A stretch of DNA of 64,000 nucleotides from Actinacidiphila alni (GTDB lineage Bacteria > Actinomycetota > Actinomycetes > Streptomycetales > Streptomycetaceae). The translations under genes were made by a program, and so were the position numbers. Under the pieces are notes generated by a model. The model was not told the origin of the DNA, did no database searches, and saw only the letters and a program-made list of their open reading frames with translations. The stretch lies in NCBI RefSeq assembly GCF_900112845.1, contig NZ_FONG01000001.1, positions 248,001-312,000 of the forward strand, written 5' to 3'. This document shows, piece by piece, positions 16,074 through 26,330 of the stretch; position 1 is the first letter of the stretch; each line of letters opens with the position of its first letter.

Positions 16074-18212
16074 GTGGCTGCGGGGAACGGGCGAGGGCCG
16101 GTCCGGCCAACAGCGTTGGAGCTGCATCAGATTCGCGAGGGTCTCATGCGCGGGTACCGAGGGTTGATCGATGAAAGCGATTTGCAGCGAAACTCCGATG
16201 CGGAGCGTGACCGTGCCTTTCTGTCCCGTGCTGTAGCCGCGACCGCCATCCGCAAGGTCACGGGTTGGGGCACCGAGGTCTGCGCGAAGGCGGTAATCGA
16301 CGGCGGTCGGGACAACGGCATCGACGCGGTCGCTGTGACCGACGGCGCGCAGGTCTGGCTCGTTCAGGCCAAATGGAAGGATACAGGCACCGCTGGCTTC
16401 CATACCGATGCGGCGCGTTCTCTCATCGACGGTCTGCGCCTTCTGGAACAACGTAAGTTCGATCAGTTCAACAGCAAGTTGCACTCCTTGACGGCCAAAC
16501 TCGACTCGGCATTCGCCGATACTCGGTTGAAGATCACTTTGGTGATTGCGGTGGTCGGGAACGACCCTCTGCACGCCGACACCACCGCTATCCTGGACCG
16601 CGCGGCCGAAGATCATTATGGTCTCGGTCCGATGCTCGACTACCGGCTCATGGGTGCTGGTGAGCTGCTGCAGCAGCTGAAAAACGATCTTGAGCCGGAG
16701 CCGGTCGGCATCAAGGTTCGTATGCCGCAGTGGATCAAGCGTGACATGCCGTTTCTCGCCTACCAGGGTTCGGTTGCTGCCTCCGATGTTGCGAACTGGT
16801 ACGAGGAGCACGGGGCCAGGCTCTTCGAGGAGAACATTCGTCAGTCGCTCGGGCTCACGCGCATCAACTCCGGCATCCAGACCACGCTGGCTGAGGAACC
16901 GGACAATTTCTGGTACTTCAACAACGGCATCACCATCCTCTGTGACGAGATCGAACCTACCTGGCCGGGACGGCGACGCCCGGATGAGCCGGTAGAACTC
17001 GGCATCAAGAATGCCAGTGTCGTCAACGGCGCGCAGACCGTGAGTGAGATCCACAAGGCAATGACACTGACCCCGGACACCGTCGAAAATGCGGACGTGA
17101 CGGTCAGGGTCTTCTCGCTGGGCAGAGAGAGGCAGCGGTACGCGGCTCGGATCACGGAGACGACGAACACCCAGAACGACGTCTCCCAACGCGACTTTGT
17201 GGCACTCGATGACACGCAGGCCGTCATCCGCGAGGACTTCGACCTCTCACTGCAGAAAATGTATGTGTACAAGCGGGGAGAGGCCGATCCAGCACCGGAG
17301 TCCGGCTGCTCCGTCGTCCACGCGGCAATCGCGCTTGCCTGCGCTCACCGGACGCCCGAACTCACAGTGCGGGCCAAGCGGGATACGGATCTGCTATGGG
17401 AGCGTGGTCGCAGCGGGGCCTACGCGCGGCTTTTCGGCGAGGCTCCAAGCGCCTTCCGGATCTGGCGCAACGTGCTGATTCACCGTGCGGTGGGGGATGC
17501 CCTCGACGCCCGGCGTAAGCAGGTCAGCGGTCGGGCAGAAGAGGCTACACGTCGCGGAGACCTGCTTATTTCACATCTGGTGTTCCAGCTCCTTGACATC
17601 GAGGACATCGACGAACCCGCGTTCGACATCTCTCGTGTGCTTGCGTTTGTGCCAACCCTCACCGAATCCGTTCTCGACTGGTTGATCCACCACGTCGACG
17701 GGACGTACGGCTCCACTTCCTTCTTGACGAGCACGTTCACCAATGAGACCCGTTGTCGCGAGCTTGCTCGACTGGTGCTGCCCGATGTCCGAAGCGGTAA
17801 GAGCGTACCGGACATGCCGGCGAACTATCAGGCACCTGCGCAGCGACCACGGAAAAGGCGGCGCCCTAACACGGTGCCGACGTTGGTGAACGCCGGTATT
17901 TTGGCCGACAACACTCCGCTGACGTACGTGCCGGGCAACGGCCCAGAAGAGCGTGCATTGCATGCTTGGCTGGCGGCAGACTCCCGGAGGGCGCAGGCCA
18001 CATGGCAAAACGATCGGGGCAAGCCGCTGCTATGGGCTTACGACCGGCAGGCATACAGCGCCAACAAGCTGGTCCTGAAGATGTGGGAACTTGCTGGTTG
18101 GGAGGAGACGCCGGTCTCGGTCCAAGGGCCCGCGCGCTGGACCGCCGACGGCAAGTTGAATCTGTACGACCTGGCGACCGAGTGGCTCGGCAGCCAAAAC
18201 GACGACGACTGA
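16074..18212 (+). CDS. AIPR-family abortive-infection protein with nuclease-like N-terminus
   Basis: The 712-residue protein has three parts. (1) About residues 60-110: VCAKAVIDGGRDNGIDAV then VWLVQAKWK, the D...QxK pattern of PD-(D/E)xK/Mrr-type nuclease folds. (2) About residues 235-500: the AIPR domain, with LFEENIRQSLGLTRINSGI, FWYFNNGITILCDEI and NASVVNGAQTV, all diagnostic. (3) A C-terminal module (about residues 605-700, TLVNAGILADNTPL ... LLWAYDRQAYSANKLVLKMW ... GWEETPV) that resembles RAMA-type DNA-modification readers. AIPR proteins are linked to phage resistance. The GTG has GAGGTGGGG 5 bases upstream. Codons use clearly more A/T at third positions than neighbours, and tRNA-Leu lies just upstream, which supports horizontal transfer. 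No methylase or toxin partner is adjacent. Confidence 0.85.
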   Translation: MAAGNGRGPVRPTALELHQIREGLMRGYRGLIDESDLQRNSDAERDRAFLSRAVAATAIRKVTGWGTEVCAKAVIDGGRDNGIDAVAVTDGAQVWLVQAKWKDTGTAGFHTDAARSLIDGLRLLEQRKFDQFNSKLHSLTAKLDSAFADTRLKITLVIAVVGNDPLHADTTAILDRAAEDHYGLGPMLDYRLMGAGELLQQLKNDLEPEPVGIKVRMPQWIKRDMPFLAYQGSVAASDVANWYEEHGARLFEENIRQSLGLTRINSGIQTTLAEEPDNFWYFNNGITILCDEIEPTWPGRRRPDEPVELGIKNASVVNGAQTVSEIHKAMTLTPDTVENADVTVRVFSLGRERQRYAARITETTNTQNDVSQRDFVALDDTQAVIREDFDLSLQKMYVYKRGEADPAPESGCSVVHAAIALACAHRTPELTVRAKRDTDLLWERGRSGAYARLFGEAPSAFRIWRNVLIHRAVGDALDARRKQVSGRAEEATRRGDLLISHLVFQLLDIEDIDEPAFDISRVLAFVPTLTESVLDWLIHHVDGTYGSTSFLTSTFTNETRCRELARLVLPDVRSGKSVPDMPANYQAPAQRPRKRRRPNTVPTLVNAGILADNTPLTYVPGNGPEERALHAWLAADSRRAQATWQNDRGKPLLWAYDRQAYSANKLVLKMWELAGWEETPVSVQGPARWTADGKLNLYDLATEWLGSQNDDD

Positions 18213-18515
18213 ACGGGCACGTGATCAAGGGGTCTGGTTCTCGAATGGACCAAGCCTTTCCCCGTGTTGGTGCGACTAAGTTGGCGAAGGGGTGGTTCCT
18301 TTGGGGAGTTGGCAGAGCGCGGAGGCGCGGGCATAGATGTCGTAGGCCGGTCCGATCGCGTTTTTCGGGGCTGGCCCCGGAGATTCGTGAGCCTGGGTGC
18401 CGGGAATCAGCCCCGGCTGGGCCGGATGGGGCTTTGATTCGGAGCTGCGTGGCGGTGGATCGGGCCGGCTCCCCAGGCGAGTATCGGATCGGCGGCGCAT
18501 GCTGAGGCCGCTCGT
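18213..18515. other. Non-coding junction between the AIPR gene and the protease remnant
   Basis: These 300 bases hold no gene I can support. Homology to the protease remnant begins only near 18516, so the junction of the inserted segment probably lies here. I found no copy of the tRNA-Leu 3' end that would mark an attachment site. Confidence 0.5.
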
Positions 18516-21500
18516 CCTTGAAGCCGGCCGTCGGCGAAGCGGTCGCGCTCGGCGCCAAATACGTGTCGAATTCGTAAGGCACCACCTACGCCTCCGGCAA
18601 CGGCTAGGACCCCTCGGAGACGACCACCCTCGACGCCCACTACAACCACACCGGCGTCGCCATCCTCGCCTCCTCCGGCGATGACGGCTACGGCTTGGCC
18701 TACCCCGCCGCCTCGCAGTAGGTCACCTCCGTCGGCGGCACTTCGCTGACCCGCGACCCGGGCAGCAGCCGCGGCTGGTCCCCGAGGCGGCCCGGGGCGG
18801 GCGCGGGGTCCGGCTGCTCCCGCTGCGAGTCCAAGCTCGGCTTCCAGCAGGACACCGGCTGCCCCAACCGTGCGGTCGCCGACGTCTCGGCCGTCTCCGC
18901 CCCCAACACCGGAGTCACCGTCTACCAGACATACGGCACTGGCGGGTGGTCGGTGCACGGCGGTACGAGCGCGGCCTCGCCGATCATCGCGGGCGTGTAC
19001 GCGGACGCCGCCACACCCGTGGCCGGCACGTACCCCAACCCCTATCCGTACGCGGCGCGCACGGCCTCAACGACGTCGCCACCGGCAGCAACAGCTCGTG
19101 CGACAACGGCTATCTGTGCACCGCGGGCACCGGCTACGACGGCCCGACCGGCCTCGGCACGCCCAACGGCCTCCAGGCGTTCAGGACCGGCCCGCACGGC
19201 CAGGTCTCCGGCACCGTCACCGATCGCGCCAGCGCCAGACCGATCACCGGAGCCGTCGTCCGCGACGGGTCCGACATCGCACGCACCGACGCCAAGGGCT
19301 ACTACACCCTGGCGCTCCCGGTCGGCGGCCACGACCTCACCATCACCGCCTTTGGCTACGCGACGACCACGGCCACGAACGTCACCGTCGCCGACGGCGC
19401 CACCCTCACCAGGAGCTTCGCGCTGGGCCAGGTGCCCAGCGCGGCCGTCTCCGGCAGGGTCACCGACGGATCGGGCCACGGCCGGCCGCTGTACGCGAAA
19501 GTCACCGTCGACGGCGACCCGAACGCCGTTCGGACCGACCCCGCGACCGGCCGCTACCGGCTGAGGCTGCCGAGGAACAGCGACTTCACCCTGCACTTCA
19601 CCGCCGCCTCGCCCGGCTACGGCGAGGTCACCGAGCCCGTCCACGTTGGCCGTTCCGCGCTCACCGTCAATGCCGCGGCCCCCGCCAACCCCTGGCTCGT
19701 CACTACACCCGGCTACGCCCTCTATCTGGCCGGACCGACCACGCCCTTCGACGACACCACGACTGCTCCCGAGGGCTGGAGTGTCGTCAACGCCCCCGAC
19801 ACCGACGGGGTTGACAGTTCGACCACCCAGGCGAGCGTGGCAACACCACCGGCGGCAGCGGCGGCTTCGCCATCGCGGACAGCAACCGCTGGGGAATCAG
19901 CAGCAACGTCGACACCTCCCTGCTCAGCCCCGCATTCGACTTCACCGCGGACACCCGCCCCGAGATCGCCCTCGACACCATGTGGACGATCAACCCGACC
20001 TACGAATCCTTCGGCATCGACGCCTCCGACGACGGCAGCAGCACCTGGACGAGCGTCCGGACCCCGGACCTCAGCGGCGCCGAGTACATCGCCCTCGATA
20101 CCCACCGCGACTTCCCCGTCGGCGCCTACGCGGGCAAACCGCACGCCCGCTTCCGCTTCCACTACGTCGCCCGCGGCGGCTGGTACTGGGGCATCGACAA
20201 TGTCTTCATCGGCCAGCGCGATTTCCTGCCCACACCGGGCGGTCTGGCCGTCGGCACCGTGTCCGACCGCAACACCGGCCAGGGCGCGGTCGACGCGACC
20301 GTGACCGACAAGCAGGACCCGGCTGAGCGGGCCAGGACCACGGCCACCCCGGAGGACCCGGCCGTGGCCGACGGCTACTACTCGCTGTTCGTCCCCGGAC
20401 CCGGTACGCACGTCCTGACCGCGACCAGGCCGGGCTACACGGCCGCGCCGCAGCCGGTGCGCATCCGCGCCGACCGTACCGCCACGGCCGTCTACCGGCT
20501 CAAGGCCGGACAGTTGGAGCTGTCGCCCGGATCGGTCGAGGCCCGGGTCGGACCCGGCCAGCACACGACCAGGGCGATCGCCGTCACCAACATCGGCAGG
20601 GCGAACGCCGATCTCCTCATCGGCGAGGAAGGCGTGGATTCCGCGGGCATCGACCGGGGAGCGCCCCTGCAACGCATCTCCGGCACCTACCCGATTGGCC
20701 ATCTCACCGGAAAGTCGGCCGGCATGGCTCCGTCGCCCGGCACGACCGCGCAGACCGCCTTACCGTAGGCCGCGCCCGTCGACGACGCCTGGCACAACGC
20801 CCCGCCCATGGCGAGCGCGCTCATGGACAGTGTCGCCGACGCCCACGGCGGCCGGATCTACACCGGCTTCAGCGACGCCGGACTACTCTCCTTCGACCCC
20901 GAGGCGACAAGCAACGAACTCGCCTCCTTCAACCCGGACACCGGCACGCGGAAGGCGCCCGCGCTGGCCACCGACCGGCGCCAGGCACCCGGCCACGGCA
21001 TCATCGACGGCAAGCTGTACGTGGCGGGCGGCTGGGCACCCGACGGCACTCTCGGCACCAGGACCGAGATCCAGGACATCGCCGCCGACTCGTGGACCAC
21101 GGGCGCGGACCTGCCCGCGGCCTACGCCGGCGCCGGCAGTGCCGTACTCGCCGGCAAGCTGTATCTGGTCGGCGGCTGCGCGGACGCCTGCGGCACCGTC
21201 GACGTCTCCGGCTACGACCCGGCCGCCGACATCTGGAGCGCAGCGGCCCCGTACCCGGAACCCAGCTCCTGGACTTTCTGCGCGGGCCTCGACGGACGGC
21301 TCTACCGCGCGGGCTGTGCCACCAACGCGGGCGGCGCCTTCTAGTACGCGTACGTCCACGACCCAGCCGCCGGCAGCGGCGGCACCTGGACCCGGCTGCC
21401 GGACCTGCCGATCCCGCGGTGGGGGCTCCTTCTACGCCGCGGCCAACGGCCGGTGGTCGTCATCGCGGGCGGTGTGACCGGCTACAGCGTCCTGACCAAC

Positions 21501-21846
21501 CAGAGCTACGCCTACGATGTCCACGCCGGCGGCTGGCTGACCCTGCCGAACGCGAACACCGCCGTGTACCGGGGCGCCGGCGCGTGGCTTCTGCAATCTC
21601 GGCGGCTCCACCGGCGGCATCACGCCCACCGCGACGGTGGAGAACCTGCCGGGATACGACGTGGACCCCGGCTCCGAAGTCTCCTGGCTGAGCACCTCCA
21701 CCCGCCAGGCGACGCTGCGGCCGGGGCAGCGCGTTAGGACCACCGTCACGCTCGACGGCGGTGACCCGGCGATCACCGGGCCCGGCCGGTGTACGGCACC
21801 GCCCCGTACGCGCTCGCCCACGCCGGTCACGCTGACCGTCGGCTGA
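18516..21846 (+). pseudogene. Decayed secreted S53 peptidase with carboxypeptidase-regulatory-like and kelch modules
   Basis: Translation from 18516 gives the C-terminal half of a sedolisin: [36 protein letters not shown] and the Ser motif HGGTSAASPIIAGVYA. It is closely similar to the intact peptidase at 55306-57375. The pro-domain and the catalytic ExxxD region are absent. Stops interrupt the frame at 18575 (TAA), 18605 (TAG), 18719 (TAG), 20766 (TAG) and 21342 (TAG). Frameshifts occur near 19055, 19850, 21425 and 21590. Domains in order: S53 fragment (to about 19190); carboxypeptidase-regulatory-like repeats (GQVSGTVTDRASARPITGAVV, then SGRVTDGSG; about 19195-19680); a jelly-roll-like part; another such repeat near 20240; kelch-like repeats (DGKLYVAGG, AGKLYLVGG; about 20810-21600); and an Ig-like tail. 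The 5' loss next to the AIPR insertion suggests truncation by it. Confidence 0.85.
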
Positions 21847-21854
21847 GAGCCGCC

Positions 21855-21899
21855 CGTGGCGGGCCCGTGTCCGGGATCTCCGTACACGGGCCCGCCACG
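21855..21899. terminator. Hairpin between pseudogene and ABC-F gene
   Basis: The perfect 16-base arms CGTGGCGGGCCCGTGT and ACACGGGCCCGCCACG flank a 13-base loop, placed between the convergent pseudogene and ABC-F gene. It probably ends transcription from both sides; no U-run is present. Confidence 0.7.
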
Positions 21900-21918
21900 C
21901 CGTACGTGCCGCTCGGCC

Positions 21919-23601
21919 TCAGCCCGTCACCGGCGGCGCCGCCAGCAGCTCACCGACCTCCTCCGCCGTGGTGTCGCGCAACTCCTCGTCCAGCAGCAGC
22001 CAGCGGGTGATGCCGATCGAGCGGAGGAACGGCAGGTCGTGGCTCGCGACGAGCAGCGCGCCCTCGAAGGAGTCGAGCGCCGAGGTCAGTTGGCGCAGGC
22101 TCGCGAGATCGAGGTTGTTGGTCGGCTCGTCCAGCAGCAGGAGCTGCGGGGCGGGGGAGGCCAGCATCGTCGCGGCGAGGGCGGCGCGGAAACGCTCGCC
22201 GCCCGACAAGGTGCCCGCGGGCTGCTCGGCCCGGGCGCCCTTGAACAGGAAGCGGGCCAGCTGGGCGCGGATGTGGTTGTCCGTCACACCGGGCGCCAGC
22301 CGGGCCACGTTCGCCGCGACGCTCAACTCCTCGTCCAGCACGTCCAGCCGCTGCGGCAGGAACCGCAGCGGTACGAACACCCCGGCCTCGCCGGCCAGCG
22401 GCGCCAACTCCCCGGTGAGGGTGCGCAGCAGACTGGTCTTGCCCGCGCCATTGCGCCCGACCAGCGCGATCCGCTCCGGGCCGCGCACCTCGAGAGCGCC
22501 GTCGAGGAGCCTGCCGTAACGCGGGCGCAGACCGGTCAGCCGCAGGACGGTGCGGCCGGCCGGCACGGCGGTGTGCGGCAGGCTGACCCGGATCTCGGCG
22601 TCCTGCCGGACCGCGTCCGCGGCCTCCTCGCGCCGCTCGCGCGCCTCGTCGAGCCGGTCCTCGTGCATGCCGCGGATCCGGCCCGCGGATTCCTGCGCCG
22701 ACCGCTTCTTCTCACCCGCGACGATCCTCGGCGCCCGCCGCTGGGCGTCCAGCTTCTTGTCCTGCTTCTGCCGTTTGGCGAGTTTGAGCCGGGCCTCCTC
22801 CAACTCCCGCTTCTGCCGCCGCACATCGGCCTCCGCGGCGCGCAGCATCCGCCCGGCCGCCTCCTGCTGGGTGGCCAGCGCCTCCTGGTACGCCGACCAG
22901 CCGCCGCCGTACCAGGTCACCGCGCCGGACCGCAGCTCGGCGATCCGGTCCACCCGCTCCAGCAGCTCACGGTCGTGGCTCACCACGACCAGCACACCGG
23001 AGCGCCAGGACTCCACGGCGTCGTGGAGGCGCCGCCTGGCGACCAGATCGAGATTGTTGGTGGGTTCGTCGAGCAGCAGCACATCGGGCCGTTCCAGCAG
23101 CAGCGCGGCCAGCCGCAGCAGCACGGTCTCGCCGCCGGACATCTCGCCGATGGCCCGGTCCAGGCCGATGCCGTCGAGGCCGAGCGAACCGAGCGTCGCC
23201 AGCGCCCGCTCCTCGACGTCCCAGTCGTCGCCGATCGTCTCGAAATGCGCTTCGTCGACGTCTCCCGACTCGATCGCGCGCAGCGCGGCCCGCCGTTCGG
23301 CGATACCCAGCGCCTGCTCGACGCGGAGACCGGTGTCGAGGGTGATGTTCTGCGGCAGGTAGGCGAGGGTGCCGCCGACGGACACCGAACCCCGGGCGGG
23401 GCGCAGGTCACCGGCGAGCAGCCGCAGCAAGGTGGATTTGCCCGCGCCGTTGCTGCCGACCAGGCCCGTACGGCCGCGGCCGACGGCCAGCGACAGGCCG
23501 TCGAGCACCGGGGTGCCGTCCTGCCACCGGAAGGTCAGGTCCGAGCAGGTCAGGGACGGGCCGGCGGCGGGGGCACCGGTCGGGGCGGTGGGAAGTGCCA
23601 T
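21919..23601 (-). CDS. ABC-F family ribosome-associated ATPase
   Basis: The 560-residue protein has two ABC ATPase domains and no membrane segments. Domain 1: Walker A GSNGAGKST, signature MSGGE, Walker B VLLLDEPTNNLDL, SHDRELL. A charged linker follows (about residues 245-330, RQKRELEEARLKLAKRQKQ). Domain 2: GRNGAGKTS, LSGGERFRA, LLLDEPTNNLDLA. ABC-F proteins act on the ribosome, and some protect it from antibiotics. The ATG at 23601 fits the family N-terminus, though an in-frame GTG exists at 23721. A long 357-base leader with a hairpin precedes it, as is often seen when such genes are controlled by attenuation. Confidence 0.9.
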   Translation of the reverse strand: MALPTAPTGAPAAGPSLTCSDLTFRWQDGTPVLDGLSLAVGRGRTGLVGSNGAGKSTLLRLLAGDLRPARGSVSVGGTLAYLPQNITLDTGLRVEQALGIAERRAALRAIESGDVDEAHFETIGDDWDVEERALATLGSLGLDGIGLDRAIGEMSGGETVLLRLAALLLERPDVLLLDEPTNNLDLVARRRLHDAVESWRSGVLVVVSHDRELLERVDRIAELRSGAVTWYGGGWSAYQEALATQQEAAGRMLRAAEADVRRQKRELEEARLKLAKRQKQDKKLDAQRRAPRIVAGEKKRSAQESAGRIRGMHEDRLDEARERREEAADAVRQDAEIRVSLPHTAVPAGRTVLRLTGLRPRYGRLLDGALEVRGPERIALVGRNGAGKTSLLRTLTGELAPLAGEAGVFVPLRFLPQRLDVLDEELSVAANVARLAPGVTDNHIRAQLARFLFKGARAEQPAGTLSGGERFRAALAATMLASPAPQLLLLDEPTNNLDLASLRQLTSALDSFEGALLVASHDLPFLRSIGITRWLLLDEELRDTTAEEVGELLAAPPVTG

Positions 23602-23689
23602 GGGAGTCTCGCATTCGAAAGCGCTGGAAAGGGGGCTTCGTATGCGAGCACCGCGCGGCGACCGGGCCGGGAGAAGAAAGGGGGGTGCG

Positions 23690-23710
23690 GTCCTCCGAGA
23701 AGCGGAGGAC
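23690..23710 (-). promoter_or_regulatory. Hairpin in ABC-F leader (candidate attenuator)
   Basis: The arms GTCCTCCG/CGGAGGAC with a 5-base loop, on the minus strand, are followed by a C/T-rich run, about 90 bases before the ABC-F start. It could terminate the leader transcript. The whole gap 23602-23958 has no other gene that I can support; short in-frame minus-strand reading frames exist but none is clearly a leader peptide. Confidence 0.4.
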
Positions 23711-23958
23711 GGTCCATGCACCGAGGTCGCAGACGCGCGGGGTCACGGGCGGCGGGAAGGCCGACTGCGGCGTGACGGGGATACGGCGAGGGCCGTACCG
23801 CGCGGTGATCGCGATCCTCAGATGCGCAACGTCCACCTCTATCGGAGACAACAGGACGTTCTCACCGTACCGCAGCGGTCCGACAACGCGAACGGATTTC
23901 CGCGGCGCCCCGGCCCGCTCGGTCCGCGCCGTCCCGTGGCTACAGCCACGCGGAAAGC

Positions 23959-26166
23959 TCAGCCCTCGCCCTTCGTCAGCGACAGCCGCGTCTGCTCCTC
24001 CGCCACGATCTGCCGGGCCAGCGACTGCTCGGAGATGTCGACCGCGTCCGGTGTGGACTCCGCGAGGTCGCTGCGCCGCGCGTAGGCGTCGAAGAGCACC
24101 TGCTTGGTGCCGAGGATGTCCAGCATCCGCTGATCGACACTGTCGGCGATCAGCAGCCGGTGCACCCGCACGTGCCGGATCTGGCCCATCCGGTGCGCCC
24201 GCCCGATGGCCTGCGCCTCCAGCGTCGGCTTCACCTGCGGCTCGCAGAGGATCACCACGGAGGCGGCCTGCATGTTCAGACCGGTGCCGCCCGCCTGGAT
24301 CTGGCTGAGCAGCACCGCGTGCCCGGGCGCGGCGGCGAAGGCGTCCACGATCCGCTGGCGCTCGGTGGCCGGCACCGCCCCGGTGAGCGGACCGTGCACG
24401 GAAGGACCGAGCACCAGCCGCACCGAGGACAGCACATCGCGGAAGAAGGAGAACACCACCACCTTCAGGTCGTTCTCCGCGGCCTCCGCGACCAGCTCGC
24501 GCAGCCGCTGGAGCTTCGCCGACCGGGCGGGGACGGCGTAGGCGGCGCGCCGCATCGCCATGAAGTTCCCCGCGGCCACCGCGGAACGGTAGGCCGCCAG
24601 ATCGGCGCGGCTGAACTCCTCCCACTCGTCGCTCTGCGCCAGCTCCGGCAGCTCGGTGAGCACATCCTGCTGATTGCGCCGCAGATAGGCGGGGGCGACG
24701 GCGCGGCGGAACGCCTGCGAGCCCGCGACCGCGTCGCTCTGCCGTATGTGCGGCACCAGGCCCGGCTGGAGGTGCTGCACGAGATTGCGGAATTCCTCGA
24801 CGTGGTTCTCCATCGGGGTGCCGGTCAGGAACAGCACCCGGTCGGTGCGCGCGGTCCACCGGGCGACCGCCTGCGACCTGCGGGTATCCGGATTCTTCAC
24901 GTAGTGCGCCTCGTCCACGACGAGCATCCCCAGCGGTACGTCGTCCGGCACGTCCAGCGACACGAGCGCGTCGAAGGTGGTGACGCCGACACCGCCGTCC
25001 CGCGTCCACTCCCGCAGGGCGGCCCCGCGGTGGTTCCCGTGCAGCCGGTAGGCGTCGAGCGCGCTGCGGGACTCGATCTCCCGCGACCAGTTGACCAGCA
25101 CGCTCGCCGGGCAGACCACGAGGAAGTGCGAGGAGCCCTCCGCCCGCAGATGGGCCAGCGCGGCAATGGCCTGGATCGTCTTGCCGAGCCCCATCTCGTC
25201 GCCGATGACCACCCGCTTCTGGGCCAGCGCGAAGCGCGCGCCGAACGCCTGGTAGCCGCGCAGCGACACCCGCCGGTGGGTGTCGTCGAGCTGCTGCGCC
25301 CGCACCCGCTCGGACACCGAGGTGGGCAGGAAACCCTCGGACGCGTCGATGTCCGGGGCCAGTTCGGCGATCTCGGCGAGCAGCACGCCGTACTCCGCCG
25401 CCCGGACCTCGAAGTCCAGCCATGCCTCGTCGGCGCGGGCGGCGGGCCGCAGCAGGTCGGTGCTCGCCTGGGTGAGCAGCAGCGGTGTGCCGTCCGCGGT
25501 GTGCTCCGCGAGCAGGTCCTCGATCCGCCGTACCGCGTCCTGGGCGCGCTGCCGGCCGCGCCGGCCGGCCACCAGCAGCCGCAGCCGCGCCCCCGCGGGG
25601 TGCGCCTCGGCGAGCAGCGGGGTCAGCTCGGCCGCCACCCGGGCCGCCGTGTCGGCCGCGCGCGGCACCTCGGGACCCGCGTTCACCAGCCGGTTCAGCG
25701 CCACCACCAGGGCGGTCGCGGCCGGGTCCGCCCGGTCCTCGGCACCGATCCGTACGGCGACGTGCTCCTCGACCGCGGCGGCGATCTGCCGGGCCGCCGC
25801 GATGGCCTGGTCGGCGCTCTGCGCGCCGATGCCGGGCACCTGCCGCAGGTCGTAGGAGCGGGCGGCGAGCACCTTGGCGACCGAGTCGTAACCGGCCAGC
25901 TCCATCGCGCCGAGCCGCAGCCTGCCCTCGGTGACGTCCTTGAGCCGGGTGACCGGGATGGTCTCCAGCTCCCGGCGGACCCGCGCCTGCCGCAGCGGCG
26001 CCAGCGCCGTCCGCACCTCGGCACGCGCCCGGGCGTGGTCGGCGGTGACGGCTTCGGCCATGGCAACGAGCTTCGCGGCGCGGTCGAACACCGCGCGCGC
26101 CTGCCGCCCGACCGGTGCCGGCCGCGCCCAGGGCTCCGCGAGCCCGACACCCCCGTCCCTGTCCAT
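23959..26166 (-). CDS. SNF2-family DEAD/DEAH-box helicase
   Basis: The 735-residue protein is a superfamily 2 translocase. A helical N-terminal region of about 280 residues contains a helix-hairpin-helix-like stretch (LRQVPGIGAQSADQAI). The SNF2_N domain follows: motif I GDEMGLGKTIQAIA, Ia VVCPASVLVNWSREI, II VVDEAHYVKNP (DEAH), III LFLTGTPMEN. Helicase_C has VVVFSFFRDVL, VLLSQIQAGGTGLNMQAAS and the arginine-finger motif QAIGRAHRMGQ. It probably remodels protein-DNA complexes in repair or replication restart. GGGAG lies just before the ATG. No methylase or nuclease neighbour suggests a defence role. Confidence 0.92.
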   Translation of the reverse strand: MDRDGGVGLAEPWARPAPVGRQARAVFDRAAKLVAMAEAVTADHARARAEVRTALAPLRQARVRRELETIPVTRLKDVTEGRLRLGAMELAGYDSVAKVLAARSYDLRQVPGIGAQSADQAIAAARQIAAAVEEHVAVRIGAEDRADPAATALVVALNRLVNAGPEVPRAADTAARVAAELTPLLAEAHPAGARLRLLVAGRRGRQRAQDAVRRIEDLLAEHTADGTPLLLTQASTDLLRPAARADEAWLDFEVRAAEYGVLLAEIAELAPDIDASEGFLPTSVSERVRAQQLDDTHRRVSLRGYQAFGARFALAQKRVVIGDEMGLGKTIQAIAALAHLRAEGSSHFLVVCPASVLVNWSREIESRSALDAYRLHGNHRGAALREWTRDGGVGVTTFDALVSLDVPDDVPLGMLVVDEAHYVKNPDTRRSQAVARWTARTDRVLFLTGTPMENHVEEFRNLVQHLQPGLVPHIRQSDAVAGSQAFRRAVAPAYLRRNQQDVLTELPELAQSDEWEEFSRADLAAYRSAVAAGNFMAMRRAAYAVPARSAKLQRLRELVAEAAENDLKVVVFSFFRDVLSSVRLVLGPSVHGPLTGAVPATERQRIVDAFAAAPGHAVLLSQIQAGGTGLNMQAASVVILCEPQVKPTLEAQAIGRAHRMGQIRHVRVHRLLIADSVDQRMLDILGTKQVLFDAYARRSDLAESTPDAVDISEQSLARQIVAEEQTRLSLTKGEG

Positions 26167-26330
26167 CGCTCCCCGTTCCCGCCGCTCCCGTACCCACCGC
26201 TTCCGTACCCGCCGATGACGCCGCGCCGCACGACCGCCGGTCCGCCCGTCGCGGCACATGATTCCACCCGCCACTGACAGCGGCGCGGAAAACCGCTTGC
26301 GCAAGCCGTCCGCACCGGCAGACTCGCCCC

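Noticed and set aside
18213..18515. Second attachment-site copy of the tRNA-Leu 3' end
   Set aside because: I looked for the tRNA 3' sequence after the AIPR gene and did not find a convincing copy, so integration at the tRNA is only inferred.
24160..26277. A 705-codon plus-strand frame opposite the SNF2 helicase
   Set aside because: Low-complexity, high-GC shadow; the minus strand has all helicase motifs.
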